Source: Yoonia sp. I 8.24
GTDB taxonomy: Bacteria > Pseudomonadota > Alphaproteobacteria > Rhodobacterales > Rhodobacteraceae
Direction: 5' to 3'
Length of the DNA stretch: 64,000 nucleotides
Assembly: GCF_022096995.1 (NCBI RefSeq)
Contig: NZ_JACXGQ010000002.1
Location: 372,001-436,000 of the forward strand
Below the pieces are notes generated by a model. That model made no database searches and had not been told where the DNA came from. It was given only the letters and a program-made list of their open reading frames with translations. The translations under genes and the position numbers were made by a program. This document shows positions 26,616-35,298 of the stretch, one piece after another. Position 1 is the first letter of the stretch; the number at the start of each line of letters is the position of its first letter.

Positions 26616-28394
26616 TTAGAAGTTTGCAGCATCCAGCGCCATGACCGTATCTGCCCCAGTGTTGATCCGGGCGAGGTGCATGGTTGTGGCAGGCAATTGA
26701 CGCGCCATGTAGTAGCGGCCCGTTGCGATTTTAGTTTCATAGAACGCGGTGTCAGATGCGCCGCCTTCTAGTGCTTCCATCGCGGCCTTGGCCATTTTCG
26801 CCCACATCAGACCAAAGCAAACATGCCCGAGCATATGCATAAAGTCGTAAGACCCAGCCAACGCGTGGTTCGGGTTCTTCATGCCGTTTTGCATGAAATA
26901 CATCCCCGCCGCTTGCAGGTCTTTGCTGGCCGCTTTCAATGGATCAAGGAAGTCGGCTTTCAACACTTCATTGCCTTCATTTTCTTTGATGAATGTCTTA
27001 ATCATCTCAAAGAAAGCCATGACGTGTTTGCCGCCGTCTTGGGCCAATTTGCGCCCCACGAGGTCAAGCGCCTGCACGCCGTTGGCCCCTTCGTAGATCA
27101 TCGCGATCCGGGCGTCGCGGGCGTATTGGGACATGCCCCATTCTTCGATATATCCGTGACCGCCGTAAACCTGCTGCGCTGCAATGGCGTATTCAAAACC
27201 CTTGTCGGTTTGGAACCCTTTGATCACAGGTGTCAGCAAGGACACGAGCCCATCAGCATCTTTGTCCCCGTTGCGGTGTGCGCGGTCGATCAGGTTTGCC
27301 CCCCAAAGCGTAAACGCGCGCGCGCCTTCGACGAATGATTTCTGATCCATCAGGTTGCGGCGAATATCAGGGTGCACCATCAGCGGATCAGCCGGGCCAT
27401 CGGGGTTTTCCGCACCTGTTACCGCACGCCCTTGCAGGCGGTCATTGGAGTAGGCGACAGCATTTTGATAGGCGCTTTCGGCCTGCGCATAGCCTTGTAG
27501 GCCAACGCCGATGCGGGCTTCGTTCATCATCGTGAACATCGCGCGCATGCCTTTATGTTCGGTGCCCAGCAGATAGCCGGTCGCGCCGTCATAGTTCATC
27601 ACGCAGGTAGAATTGCCGTGGATGCCCATTTTCTCTTCGATGGAGCCGACGCTGACGCCGTTGCGGTCGCCCAGTGACCCGTCATCGTTCACCATCACTT
27701 TGGGAACGATAAACAGCGACACACCTTTGATGCCTTCAGGGCCGCCTTCGATTTTGGCAAGGACAAGGTGGATGATGTTATCCGCCAGATCGTGATCACC
27801 CGCAGAGATAAAGATCTTTTGGCCGGAAATCTTATAGCTGCCGTCCGCCTGCGGGGCTGCTTTGGTCCGCATCAGGCCCAGATCGGTGCCGCAATGCGGC
27901 TCGGTCAGGTTCATCGTGCCGGTCCATTCGCAGGATACCATTTTTGGCAGGAATTTTTGTTTCTGTTCATCGGTGCCGTGCGCATGGATCGCAGAATATG
28001 CACCGTGGGTCAGGCCTTGGTACATGTTGAACGCCATGTTGGCGGACACAAATGGTTCCAATGCGGCGCAGTTCATCACGTAAGGCAGGCCTTGGCCGCC
28101 ATAGTCGGGATCGCAATCCATCGCGGTCCAGCCGCCTTCTTTCATCTGTTCGAACGCAGCCTTAAACCCGGTGGGTGTCCGCACAACGCCATTTTCAAGA
28201 ACGCAGCCTTCTTTGTCGCCCACGACATTCAGCGGGTGCAAAACAGCCGTGGCGACTTTGCCGGATTCTTCAAGGACAGCACCGGTAAAATCACGATCCA
28301 GGTCTTCGTAGCCCGGAATGTCTTGTTCGCTGACTTTCAACAAATCATGCAGGACAAACTGTTGGTCTTTGGTCGGTGCGTTGTAAATTGGCAT
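26616..28394 (-). CDS. Acyl-CoA dehydrogenase, long form
   Basis: A 592-residue FAD enzyme that introduces the first double bond in acyl-CoA. It has the N-terminal, middle and C-terminal acyl-CoA dehydrogenase domains plus an extra C-terminal extension typical of the roughly 590-residue group. The middle domain motif [10 protein letters not shown] and the catalytic glutamate in [10 protein letters not shown] are clear. This group includes DmdC, the 3-methylmercaptopropionyl-CoA dehydrogenase of DMSP breakdown, as well as fatty acyl-CoA enzymes. Operon context with thiolase and FadJ favours general beta-oxidation here. ATG 28394 is preceded by AGGGAGAG and matches the family start M-P-I-Y. It follows merR by 37 bases. 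Confidence 0.9.
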   Translation of the reverse strand: MPIYNAPTKDQQFVLHDLLKVSEQDIPGYEDLDRDFTGAVLEESGKVATAVLHPLNVVGDKEGCVLENGVVRTPTGFKAAFEQMKEGGWTAMDCDPDYGGQGLPYVMNCAALEPFVSANMAFNMYQGLTHGAYSAIHAHGTDEQKQKFLPKMVSCEWTGTMNLTEPHCGTDLGLMRTKAAPQADGSYKISGQKIFISAGDHDLADNIIHLVLAKIEGGPEGIKGVSLFIVPKVMVNDDGSLGDRNGVSVGSIEEKMGIHGNSTCVMNYDGATGYLLGTEHKGMRAMFTMMNEARIGVGLQGYAQAESAYQNAVAYSNDRLQGRAVTGAENPDGPADPLMVHPDIRRNLMDQKSFVEGARAFTLWGANLIDRAHRNGDKDADGLVSLLTPVIKGFQTDKGFEYAIAAQQVYGGHGYIEEWGMSQYARDARIAMIYEGANGVQALDLVGRKLAQDGGKHVMAFFEMIKTFIKENEGNEVLKADFLDPLKAASKDLQAAGMYFMQNGMKNPNHALAGSYDFMHMLGHVCFGLMWAKMAKAAMEALEGGASDTAFYETKIATGRYYMARQLPATTMHLARINTGADTVMALDAANF

Positions 28395-28431
28395 TGTCGT
28401 CTCTCTCCCTAAAGGCGTAATGCGCGGTTGT

Positions 28432-28836
28432 TTAGGCCGCGTCGTGTTTGTGTTGGCCAAGTTCGGCAAGCTTTGCCGCCCCCCAAGCCATTTGTTCTTT
28501 CAATTCTGATATCGCCTCGTCCAATTCGGCGCGTTGTGCTTCCATGTCGGCAAGGTGACGTTCAGCGGTGACATAGGTTTTGGATAGCTGTTCTTCTTGG
28601 CCGTCATCCATGTGGTATAGGTCAAGCAATTGGCGGATTTCTTCGAGGCTGAAGCCAAAGCGTTTACCGCGTAGAATCAGTTTTAAACGCGCGCGGTCTC
28701 GTTTCGAGAAAAGCCGTTTTTGGCCCTCGCGGGTTGGGAACAAAAGTTCCTTTGATTCGTAGAAACGTAGCGTACGCGGGGTTACATCAAAGGCGTCGCA
28801 CATTTCGCGGATGTTCATCATTTCTGTCGTCATCAT
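28432..28836 (-). CDS. MerR family regulator of the beta-oxidation operon
   Basis: A 134-residue MerR protein with the winged-helix DNA-binding domain at the N-terminus ([12 protein letters not shown], about 16-27, then F-G-F-S-L-E-E-I-R), a long dimer helix and no cysteine effector site. This suits the LiuR/PsrA-like group of MerR proteins that control branched-chain and fatty acid breakdown. It is probably the first gene of the operon with acyl-CoA dehydrogenase, GST, thiolase and fadJ. A palindrome just upstream (28905-28914) is the likely operator, implying autoregulation. Tandem methionines at the start leave the exact first codon open by a few residues. It is a close paralogue of the MerR at 31025. 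Confidence 0.88.
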   Translation of the reverse strand: MMTTEMMNIREMCDAFDVTPRTLRFYESKELLFPTREGQKRLFSKRDRARLKLILRGKRFGFSLEEIRQLLDLYHMDDGQEEQLSKTYVTAERHLADMEAQRAELDEAISELKEQMAWGAAKLAELGQHKHDAA

Positions 28837-28886
28837 ACTCGTTCCTTAGTGACATGGGCTGCCATGCACCTGCGGATATGGGTCTT

Positions 28887-28914
28887 ACCTTACAAGTAAA
28901 GGTGACGTTAACGT
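28887..28914. promoter_or_regulatory. Candidate MerR (LiuR-like) operator
   Basis: The 28837-29228 gap has no gene. Next to merR it holds ACCTTAC-AA-GTAAAGGT (28887-28903, an imperfect inverted repeat, the spaced form MerR proteins use) and the perfect palindrome ACGTTAACGT (28905-28914). The latter resembles the TTTACGTnnACGTAAA type reported for LiuR. They lie 50-80 bases before the merR start. Beyond them, 28920-29170 shows only short repeats of GGTGACG and GGTAAGCG. Confidence 0.5.
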
Positions 28915-29173
28915 AAACGAAACGTGGCGTCATTTTAAAGCTGACGAAAGGTAAGCGAAGGTGACGCAGGGGAATGCGCAATAAAATATCTGGCAGAGAA
29001 TTTTTAAAATGGACCTACGTTAAGAGCTTTTTTACCCAACCGGACCTTGCGAGGCTCTGTGTCAAAGTTAGCAGTGCGGGACAAACGGTGAATGTGTTGC
29101 GCAAGCACCAGTGCCCGCTTCGGAGTACAGCAGGCACAGAGAAGACGTTTTTCAGAATGCGATGAGAGTAGGG

Positions 29174-29216
29174 GGCAGCGCGGATTACAACCTCGTTTCG
29201 AGGGAAACGCGCTGCC
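29174..29216 (-). terminator. Long hairpin after the SRPBCC gene
   Basis: GGCAGCGCG (29174-29182) pairs with CGCGCTGCC (29208-29216), and inside it CCTCG pairs with CGAGG around a TTT loop. It begins 13 bases after the stop of the minus-strand SRPBCC gene and probably ends that transcript. Confidence 0.65.
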
Positions 29217-29228
29217 GTAAGGGGTGGG

Positions 29229-29825
29229 TTAATTCTCTACAGCGGCCTTAAGTTCTGCATTGAATAGTTGATACCCAGCGAGAAATTGTGTCACAAAATT
29301 TGCGGCGTAGGGATTGTCGATGACTTCATCCGATTGGATAAACAAGGTTTTTTCGCCGCAGGGCTGGACCGCATAGACATGATTGTCACGACCCCCGCCG
29401 ATATCCGCCGGAAAGGGATCGGACCAGCCGAACATCTTGCCTTCATCGAGGATCAGCGAGTGAGGGATTTCATTGGAGATCGGGTTTCCTGCGTCGTCGG
29501 TCCCGAAGAGGAACGTGACCACCACGCTACCGCCGTCCTGAATGTCACCGTCTATGCCCTGCAATGTGCCGGTGCTCCAGTCTGACATGGTCTCGAAATC
29601 GGTCAGCGTGGCCCAAACATCCGCCGGAGCGGCGTCGATAAGAACGGATGTATGTATCGTGGCGTGAGTTGCACTAAGCTGGGCAATGCTCCCATGCGCC
29701 AAGGTGGCATCGCAAGCCATGTTTGGGTCTTGGGCAGAGATTTGGGCCAACAATGGCCCATTGAAAGCCACAGCAAAAAACGTGGCCGCGAGGCACGTGG
29801 TTTTCATCATGTTAGAATGTGTCAT
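29229..29825 (-). CDS. Secreted SRPBCC (polyketide cyclase-like) protein
   Basis: A 198-residue exported protein. The signal peptide spans about 1-27 (basic start, hydrophobic core, L-L-A before Q). The mature part matches the START/SRPBCC fold, with the family's V-W-A-T-L-T-D-F-E segment and a ligand-cavity helix at the C-terminus. Such proteins bind hydrophobic ligands. Periplasmic versions are less common than cytoplasmic ones. GGAG precedes ATG 29825. It is divergent from an AraC regulator, and a 10-base inverted repeat lies between them, so that regulator probably controls it. Confidence 0.8.
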   Translation of the reverse strand: MTHSNMMKTTCLAATFFAVAFNGPLLAQISAQDPNMACDATLAHGSIAQLSATHATIHTSVLIDAAPADVWATLTDFETMSDWSTGTLQGIDGDIQDGGSVVVTFLFGTDDAGNPISNEIPHSLILDEGKMFGWSDPFPADIGGGRDNHVYAVQPCGEKTLFIQSDEVIDNPYAANFVTQFLAGYQLFNAELKAAVEN

Positions 29826-29891
29826 GTTTACTCCTGAGTTCTGATGGAAAAGAACCTAGAGACTAAGCCGCGCATGTTCCTGCCTGATCCT

Positions 29892-29958
29892 CTATAAGAC
29901 ATGCACATTTCTACGGAGTTTCGTATTTCTATATGATTTTTTGCTTTGTGTCTTATAG
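29892..29958. promoter_or_regulatory. Spaced inverted repeat between SRPBCC and araC genes
   Basis: CTATAAGACA (29892-29901) and TGTCTTATAG (29949-29958) are perfect reverse complements separated by 47 bases in the 154-base divergent promoter region. They could be two half-sites bridged by the AraC-type protein, or one operator for each promoter. The second lies close to the araC ribosome site. Confidence 0.55.
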
Positions 29959-29979
29959 GCTGCCTTAAAGGAGAAAGCT

Positions 29980-30852
29980 TTGCCGCATGAAGAATTACAC
30001 CGATTGTCGAGAAAGTTTGAGATTTTTCAAAAGGGTAGATCAGAAAACCAATTAGAGGCTGCGCATGTCTTTCGGCGCGAACACGTCAGTGCTTTTGAGG
30101 CGGCTCTCTACAATCCATTCATCTGCCTAATCCTACAAGGGCGTAAAGAGATTCACATCGGGCAGAGGTCCGTTTCTCTGTCCCCGGGCGATGCGTTTCT
30201 CGTGAGCCACGACTTGCCCGTCACAGCAAAGATCCTCGAAGCGAGCCAAGAGGTGCCATATCGCGCGTTGGTTTTTTCTTTGGATTTGGCAATCCTGCGC
30301 AGCCTTTACGAACAGGTCGGCGACGCGGTTCGGGAAGAAACCTCTGCGAGCGCACTATCGGCAACCCGCGCAGATCCGGCCTATATGCTGCCAATGGCGC
30401 GATATCTTGCCCTGATGGACGCAACGTTAGACGCACAGGTGCTAGGCCCGATGATTGCAAAGGAAATTCACTTTCGCCTCCTTATGTCGCCGATCGGCGG
30501 AATGCTGAGAAACCTTCTTTCGGTCGACAGCCATGCCAGCCGGATTGCTAGAGCCATTTTACGGATCAAAAGTAAATTTCGCGAACAGCTCATCGTGACC
30601 GAACTCGCAGAGATCGCCGGAATGAGCCAATCTTCCTTTCACGAGCATTTTAAGTCCGTAACCGGTACAACACCGTTACAATATCAAAAAGATTTACGAT
30701 TGATCGCAGCGCGCGAACTGCTCATGGGTGGGGGGCACTCTGTGTCATCCGTAGGGTTTGAAGTCGGTTACGAAAGCCCCACGCATTTCAGTCGCGACTA
30801 TTCCCGCAAATTTGGGTTTCCCCCAAAGACACATCTTTTTGGCACGGCTTGA
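29980..30852 (+). CDS. AraC family transcriptional regulator
   Basis: A 290-residue regulator with an AraC_N-type sensor domain (about 15-185; cupin-like motif I-C-L-I-L-Q-G-R-K-E) and two C-terminal helix-turn-helix motifs (about 195-285). The second HTH reads S-V-S-S-V-G-F-E-V-G-Y-E-S-P-T-H-F-S-R-D-Y, the standard AraC signature. The start is TTG 29980, since AAGGAGA lies seven bases before it and no in-frame ATG follows at the right place. It is divergent from the SRPBCC gene, its probable target. The inducer is unknown. Confidence 0.9.
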   Translation: MPHEELHRLSRKFEIFQKGRSENQLEAAHVFRREHVSAFEAALYNPFICLILQGRKEIHIGQRSVSLSPGDAFLVSHDLPVTAKILEASQEVPYRALVFSLDLAILRSLYEQVGDAVREETSASALSATRADPAYMLPMARYLALMDATLDAQVLGPMIAKEIHFRLLMSPIGGMLRNLLSVDSHASRIARAILRIKSKFREQLIVTELAEIAGMSQSSFHEHFKSVTGTTPLQYQKDLRLIAARELLMGGGHSVSSVGFEVGYESPTHFSRDYSRKFGFPPKTHLFGTA

Positions 30853-30931
30853 AAGCGGTTCATGCCTCGCTGTCACAAAGCCCGCTCAAAACTCAGAAAT
30901 TTGGTAAGTTTTGGGTATGCTAGGAATAGCC

Positions 30932-30959
30932 GACATTCGCTGCGATCTGCACGAACGTC
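30932..30959. repeat. Short intergenic inverted repeat
   Basis: GACATTCG (30932-30939) pairs with CGAACGTC (30952-30959) with one mismatch, in the 172-base gap after araC. The left side resembles the GCGGACATTGGTGC motif at 1991, so this may be a dispersed intergenic element. Two copies in one window are weak evidence. Confidence 0.35.
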
Positions 30960-31024
30960 TGCTTTGCAGCATTTAGGCAGGTAATGGCGTAACGATCAAA
31001 TTAATCTGACTGTCGCGACCAGGG

Positions 31025-31393
31025 TTAGCCGAGTGTCTTGGCCGTTGTGTCGCGCAGCGCGCTGAGTTCGGCCAAAGTTTCGTCAAGCTGTTTGCGTTGT
31101 TCGGTCAGTTCAACCATTTGCCGATCTGCAAGTGAAACCCACTCGCGCATTTGCGCTTGTGTGCCTTCGTTTTCGTAAATCATCAGCCATTGCCGGATAT
31201 CTTCAAGCGAAAAGCCAAACCGTCGTCCACGCAAAATGAGGGTCATCCGCGCAAGCTCTTTCGGGCCGTAGAAGCGGGAACGCCCTTCTTTGTCTGGCGT
31301 CAGTAGTTCAATATATTCATAATAACGCAGCGTCCGCGGCGTCACATCGAATTGTGCGCACGTCTCTTTGAATGAAAGGCGTTTGTCCGGCAT
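31025..31393 (-). CDS. MerR family regulator, second copy
   Basis: A 122-residue MerR regulator with the DNA-binding segment [12 protein letters not shown] and R-F-G-F-S-L-E-D-I-R, followed by a coiled-coil dimer helix. It shares most of its N-terminal half with the MerR at 28432. ATG 31393 follows GGGAGA and gives the family length; a longer in-frame start exists upstream but has no such site. It is divergent from two thioesterase genes and a MATE exporter. The intergenic GTTACGTAAGCTAAC (31449-31463) resembles the other MerR operator. A link to acyl-CoA metabolism is inferred from its neighbours. Confidence 0.87.
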   Translation of the reverse strand: MPDKRLSFKETCAQFDVTPRTLRYYEYIELLTPDKEGRSRFYGPKELARMTLILRGRRFGFSLEDIRQWLMIYENEGTQAQMREWVSLADRQMVELTEQRKQLDETLAELSALRDTTAKTLG

Positions 31394-31529
31394 CGCGATC
31401 TCCCTTCTTCTAGCGTAACGGTTGTTTGCCGGTCGGGCAACGGGGTCTGTTACGTAAGCTAACAATCTGCTCTTGCGGATGGGGCGCAGCCCGTCAACAA
31501 TTGCAGACAGTCACATGCAAGGAATCCCT

Positions 31530-31970
31530 ATGGCGGATGAACAGCCCAAAGATCGCACAGAGATCGCACGCCAATTCATCGAAGCAATTCCCCATGCGAA
31601 AGTCTTGGGGATGAAGTTGACGCAGGTTGGCGATGCCCGCGCAGAGATTACCATGCCCTATGACGCGCGGCTGGTTGGCGACCCTGAGACGGGGGTCATC
31701 CATGGTGGGGCGGTGTCTGCCCTGATGGATACCTGCAGTGGGGCAGCCGTTATGGTCCATCCAGAGGCCCCTATCGCGACTGCGACGCTCGATCTGCGGA
31801 TCGATTACATGCGCGCGGCCACCCCGGGCGATCAGATCACCACACGCGCCGAATGCTATCATATTGCGCGCTCCGTCGCTTTTGTGCGTGCCACGGCCTA
31901 TGACAATGATTTTGAACGCCCCGTCGCCACAGCCACAGGCGCGTTCACAGTAGAAAGGGCCCCGACATGA
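31530..31970 (+). CDS. PaaI-type hotdog thioesterase
   Basis: A 146-residue hotdog-fold protein of the PaaI/YdiI type, hydrolysing acyl- or aryl-CoA thioesters. It shows the long helix with I-H-G-G-A-V-S-A-L-M-D-T (near 57-68), which holds the catalytic H-G-G and the D-T pair of the family, and the strand L-D-L-R-I-D-Y. ATG 31530 follows AAGGA; earlier in-frame starts add unrelated residues. It overlaps the next thioesterase gene by four bases (ATGA), which suggests the two form a hetero-oligomer or share substrates. Confidence 0.88.
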   Translation: MADEQPKDRTEIARQFIEAIPHAKVLGMKLTQVGDARAEITMPYDARLVGDPETGVIHGGAVSALMDTCSGAAVMVHPEAPIATATLDLRIDYMRAATPGDQITTRAECYHIARSVAFVRATAYDNDFERPVATATGAFTVERAPT

Positions 31971-32458
31971 GACGGCCTGAACCTGTACAGATTGTCAAAC
32001 AACGCCGCGATGCTGCCTTGCAAAGACTGGTCGCGGGCGTGCCCTATATCCAATTCCTTGGTATCGAAATTGATCGGCGCGGCGATGAGCTTACAGGTGT
32101 TTTACCTTATGATGAAAAGCTGATCGGCAACCCGATGTTGCCCGCATTGCATGGCGGGGTCACGGCGGCATTTCTAGAGGTCACCGCGATCATGGAACTG
32201 ACATGGTCGATGACCTGGGAAGATATGGAAGCGGGCAAAATCACCGAAGATGCCCCGCGTGTCGTGCTGCCTAAAACCATCGATTTCACTGTTGATTACC
32301 TGCGTACGGGCTTGCCCCGTGATGCCTATGCACGCGCACGTGTTACCCGATCCGGCCGCCGCTATGCGTCGGTTAACGTCGAAGCCTGGCAGGATAATCG
32401 TACCCGTCTGTTTGCCCAAGCAACCGGGCACTTTCTTATGCCGCAACGCGATGTCTGA
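31967..32458 (+). CDS. Hotdog-fold thioesterase-like protein
   Basis: A 163-residue second hotdog protein, also of PaaI type, with P-A-L-H-G-G-V-T-A-A-F-L-E-V-T (near 63-77) in the catalytic helix and I-D-F-T-V-D-Y-L-R in the following strand. Where the first copy has D-T it has E-V-T, so the acidic residue is kept as glutamate. It overlaps its neighbours at both ends (ATGA with 31530, eight bases with the MATE gene). The tandem arrangement suggests a heteromer. The substrate is unknown. Confidence 0.85.
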   Translation: MRRPEPVQIVKQRRDAALQRLVAGVPYIQFLGIEIDRRGDELTGVLPYDEKLIGNPMLPALHGGVTAAFLEVTAIMELTWSMTWEDMEAGKITEDAPRVVLPKTIDFTVDYLRTGLPRDAYARARVTRSGRRYASVNVEAWQDNRTRLFAQATGHFLMPQRDV

Positions 32459-33779
32459 CGCCGCCCGGTTAACCCATCGCCGGGTTTTGACCATTGCGGT
32501 GCCGATCGTTCTTTCCAACGCAACCGTGCCGATTCTTGGTGTCGTTGATACGGGCGTTGTCGGCCAAATGGGCGAGGCCGCACCAATTGGGGCGGTAGGG
32601 ATTGGCGCGATCATCCTTACGGCGATCTATTGGATCTTTGGGTTCTTGCGGATGGGGACATCGGGGCTGACCGCGCAGGCCGTAGGTGCAAAGAACCAAC
32701 CCGAGGTCGCGGCACTGCTGACCCGGTCGCTCATCATTGGGCTTGGTGCGGGCTTTGTGATTATCGCGCTACAGACCTTGCTGTTCGCTGGGGCGTTCCG
32801 CGTGTCCCCGGCCACACCAGAGGTCGAGGGATTCGCCCGGCAATATATGGCGATCCGGGTATGGTCGGCACCTGCGATGATCGCGCTTTATGGTATTACC
32901 GGCTGGCTGATCGGGCAGGAACGCACGGGCGCGGTTTTCGCGATCCAATTATTGATGAATGGCGTCAATATTGGGCTCGACCTTTTGTTTGTCCTGCAAT
33001 TTGATTGGGGCGTGCCAGGGGTGGCTTGGGCCACGTTTATTGCCGAATGGGCAGGGGTTGTTCTGGGGCTCTGGCTGTGTCGCGCGGCGTTTAAAGTTCC
33101 TGACTGGCGCGACTGGACGCGTGTGCTGGACCGTGCGCGTCTGGTCAATATGGCCGCCGTGAATTCGGACATCATGATCCGCTCAGTCCTGCTTCAGGCG
33201 ATATTCGTCAGTTTCCTATTCTTTGGCGCGAGTTTCGGCGAAGTACAGCTGGCCGCGAACCATATTTTGCTGCAATTTCTCGAAGTTACTGCTTACGCGA
33301 TGGATGGTTTCGCTGTCGCTGCCGAGGCGCTTGTTGGGAATGCGCTGGGTGCGCGGTCACGCAGCGCGTTGCGGCGCAGTGCTTTGCTCACCACGTTGTG
33401 GGGTGGGGTGGTCGGCATCGTTTTGGCGATGTGTTTTGCCGTCTTTGGGACCACGGTCATCGCAATCATGGCCAAAAATATTCCGGTACAAGAGGCCGCA
33501 GCGACCTATCTGCCCTATATGGTGGCCGCCCCCATCGTGGGCGTCGTTGCTTGGATGATGGATGGGATATTTATTGGGGCCACGCGTACCAAAGATATGC
33601 GCAACATGATGATCCTTTCGACGATCGTCTACTTTGCCATTGTCATTCCGTTGATGCAGATGTTCGGCAATCACGGGCTTTGGATCGGGTTTTTGATTAG
33701 CTTTATTGTGCGGGGCGCGACGCTGGCTGCGAAGTACCCCGCGCTGGAAGCCGCGTCAGAGCCAATCAGCCCGACCTGA
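32451..33779 (+). CDS. MATE family efflux transporter
   Basis: A 442-residue inner membrane protein with twelve predicted helices in two homologous halves, of the DinF-like branch of MATE exporters, which expel organic cations or drugs in exchange for protons or sodium. The N-terminal segment [17 protein letters not shown] is the typical first helix. ATG 32451 overlaps the upstream thioesterase by eight bases, so the three genes form an operon behind the divergent MerR. Its 3' end overlaps the convergent pyrD by 24 bases. Confidence 0.9.
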   Translation: MSDAARLTHRRVLTIAVPIVLSNATVPILGVVDTGVVGQMGEAAPIGAVGIGAIILTAIYWIFGFLRMGTSGLTAQAVGAKNQPEVAALLTRSLIIGLGAGFVIIALQTLLFAGAFRVSPATPEVEGFARQYMAIRVWSAPAMIALYGITGWLIGQERTGAVFAIQLLMNGVNIGLDLLFVLQFDWGVPGVAWATFIAEWAGVVLGLWLCRAAFKVPDWRDWTRVLDRARLVNMAAVNSDIMIRSVLLQAIFVSFLFFGASFGEVQLAANHILLQFLEVTAYAMDGFAVAAEALVGNALGARSRSALRRSALLTTLWGGVVGIVLAMCFAVFGTTVIAIMAKNIPVQEAAATYLPYMVAAPIVGVVAWMMDGIFIGATRTKDMRNMMILSTIVYFAIVIPLMQMFGNHGLWIGFLISFIVRGATLAAKYPALEAASEPISPT

Positions 33780-34808
33780 TCCCACGGCGTCAGCCACATT
33801 CGCAAACCCGTCACGCACAAGCAAATCATCTAAGCCGCGCGTGATTTCATCCACCAGCGAAACGCCACCATAGACCAAAGCGGTATAGAGCTGCACTGCG
33901 GACGCACCCGCACGGATTTTCTGATAGGCTTGTTCGGCACTGCCTACACCACCAACACCGATAATCGGCAGATCGGTCATGCCGGACAGAAGGGCGAGCG
34001 TGCGCGTCGACTTTTCAAACAAGGGCTGCCCCGAAAGCCCGCCCTTTTCAGCGGCATGCGGCCCGTGCAGGCCGATACGATCAAGCGTGGTGTTCGTCGC
34101 AATGATTGCAGAAATGCCCGATGCATTGGCGACCTCAGCGACTTCGGCCAATTCATCGCCGGTCAGATCAGGTGCGATTTTCAGAAATACGGGGATTTGC
34201 GTTGTCAGCGCTGCGCGGGCCTCCATCACGCCGGAAAGGAGCGCGGCAAGAGCAGCTTTGCCTTGTAGGTCGCGCAGTTTTTCGGTGTTGGGTGATGACA
34301 CGTTTACAGTTGCGAAATCCACATGCGGGCCGCAATGGGTGAGTACTGTTGCGAAATCCGCTGCACGGTCGGAACTGTCTTTGTTTGCGCCAAGGTTCAG
34401 GCCCAAAATGTGTCCCGTTGGGCGTTTTGCCAACCGTGCGCCGATGGCATCCATACCTTCGTTATTGAACCCAAAACGGTTAATCGCAGCGCGGTCTTCC
34501 GTCAGGCGAAAGAGACGCGGTGTTGGGTTGCCAGGTTGCGGGCGGGGCGTTGCTGCGCCGACCTCAAGAAACCCAAAACCAGTGCGCCCGAGCGCGGCAA
34601 GCGCGGTCGCGTTTTTGTCAAAACCCGCGGCCAGCCCAACAGGGTTCGGCAGGTCAAGGCCGGCAACAGATGTCCGTAAACGGTCCGTTGTATAGGGGCC
34701 GCCACGTGGGCCAAACCCAGTATTGAGCGCCCTGAGCGCAAGCCCATGCGCCGTTTCAGAATCGAGTTTTGCGAATGCCTTAAGGCCGATTGTTTCTAGC
34801 AGTTTCAT
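33756..34808 (-). CDS. pyrD: Dihydroorotate dehydrogenase (quinone), class 2
   Basis: PyrD oxidises dihydroorotate to orotate with FMN and passes electrons to quinone at the inner membrane. The 350-residue chain has the class 2 N-terminal membrane-associating helices, G-L-A-A-G-F-D-K-N (near 60), N-R-F-G-F-N-N-E-G, the catalytic serine in N-V-S-S-P-N-T, and the FMN phosphate site G-V-G-G-V-G-S. The start overlaps the stop of the DUF952 gene by four bases. The 3' end overlaps the convergent MATE gene by 24 bases. Confidence 0.95.
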   Translation of the reverse strand: MKLLETIGLKAFAKLDSETAHGLALRALNTGFGPRGGPYTTDRLRTSVAGLDLPNPVGLAAGFDKNATALAALGRTGFGFLEVGAATPRPQPGNPTPRLFRLTEDRAAINRFGFNNEGMDAIGARLAKRPTGHILGLNLGANKDSSDRAADFATVLTHCGPHVDFATVNVSSPNTEKLRDLQGKAALAALLSGVMEARAALTTQIPVFLKIAPDLTGDELAEVAEVANASGISAIIATNTTLDRIGLHGPHAAEKGGLSGQPLFEKSTRTLALLSGMTDLPIIGVGGVGSAEQAYQKIRAGASAVQLYTALVYGGVSLVDEITRGLDDLLVRDGFANVADAVGSGRADWL

Positions 34809-35137
34809 GTCAAATCCGGGAATTGATGCACGCCGTCAACTAGCGGCAACGGCGCATCCCAAAGAATGTCATCCATACGCAAGTTACGGTAAAGATGAGG
34901 AAATAACACGCCTGCGCGCGCGGGTTCCCATTTAAGAAGGTCAAGCGCATCAGCTTCAACAGCAAGCAGCACGAGCCCCTCAACGCCTGCGAAATATTTC
35001 GTCGCCGTCTCGGCAACTGTTTCAGCTGTCGAAAAATGTACATAGCCATCGGTCACATCAATCGGCGCGCCTTGGGTTTCGCCATTGGCTTGCAGATCGG
35101 CCCATTCCTGAGCCCGGAATATTTTGTAAATTTGCAT
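34805..35137 (-). CDS. DUF952 family protein
   Basis: A 110-residue protein of the DUF952 family. It opens [10 protein letters not shown] and contains the family hallmark G-Y-V-H-F-S-T-A near the middle and H-L-Y-R-N-L near the C-terminus. The fold is related to ADP-ribosyltransferase-like domains, but no activity is established. The start at ATG 35137 is chosen to match the usual family N-terminus; an in-frame start 39 bases upstream lacks homology. It is often found next to pyrD, as here, with a four-base overlap. Confidence 0.88.
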   Translation of the reverse strand: MQIYKIFRAQEWADLQANGETQGAPIDVTDGYVHFSTAETVAETATKYFAGVEGLVLLAVEADALDLLKWEPARAGVLFPHLYRNLRMDDILWDAPLPLVDGVHQFPDLT

Positions 35138-35298
35138 AGGGTTGTCATGCAGGTTGCACACAAATTGGTCAAGCATCTGTTCGAGACGCCGATATCCGCG
35201 AGGTTAACGTTGCGGTAAGGAGGCATTCTCGCAAAGATATTTGACTCTGTACATTGCCAGCGGCAAGCTGCGTCCATTCCAACCTGGGGACTGAAACA

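Noticed and set aside
28974..29165. A 63-codon plus-strand frame between merR and the SRPBCC gene
   Set aside because: It has no ribosome site, no homology and average shadow composition.
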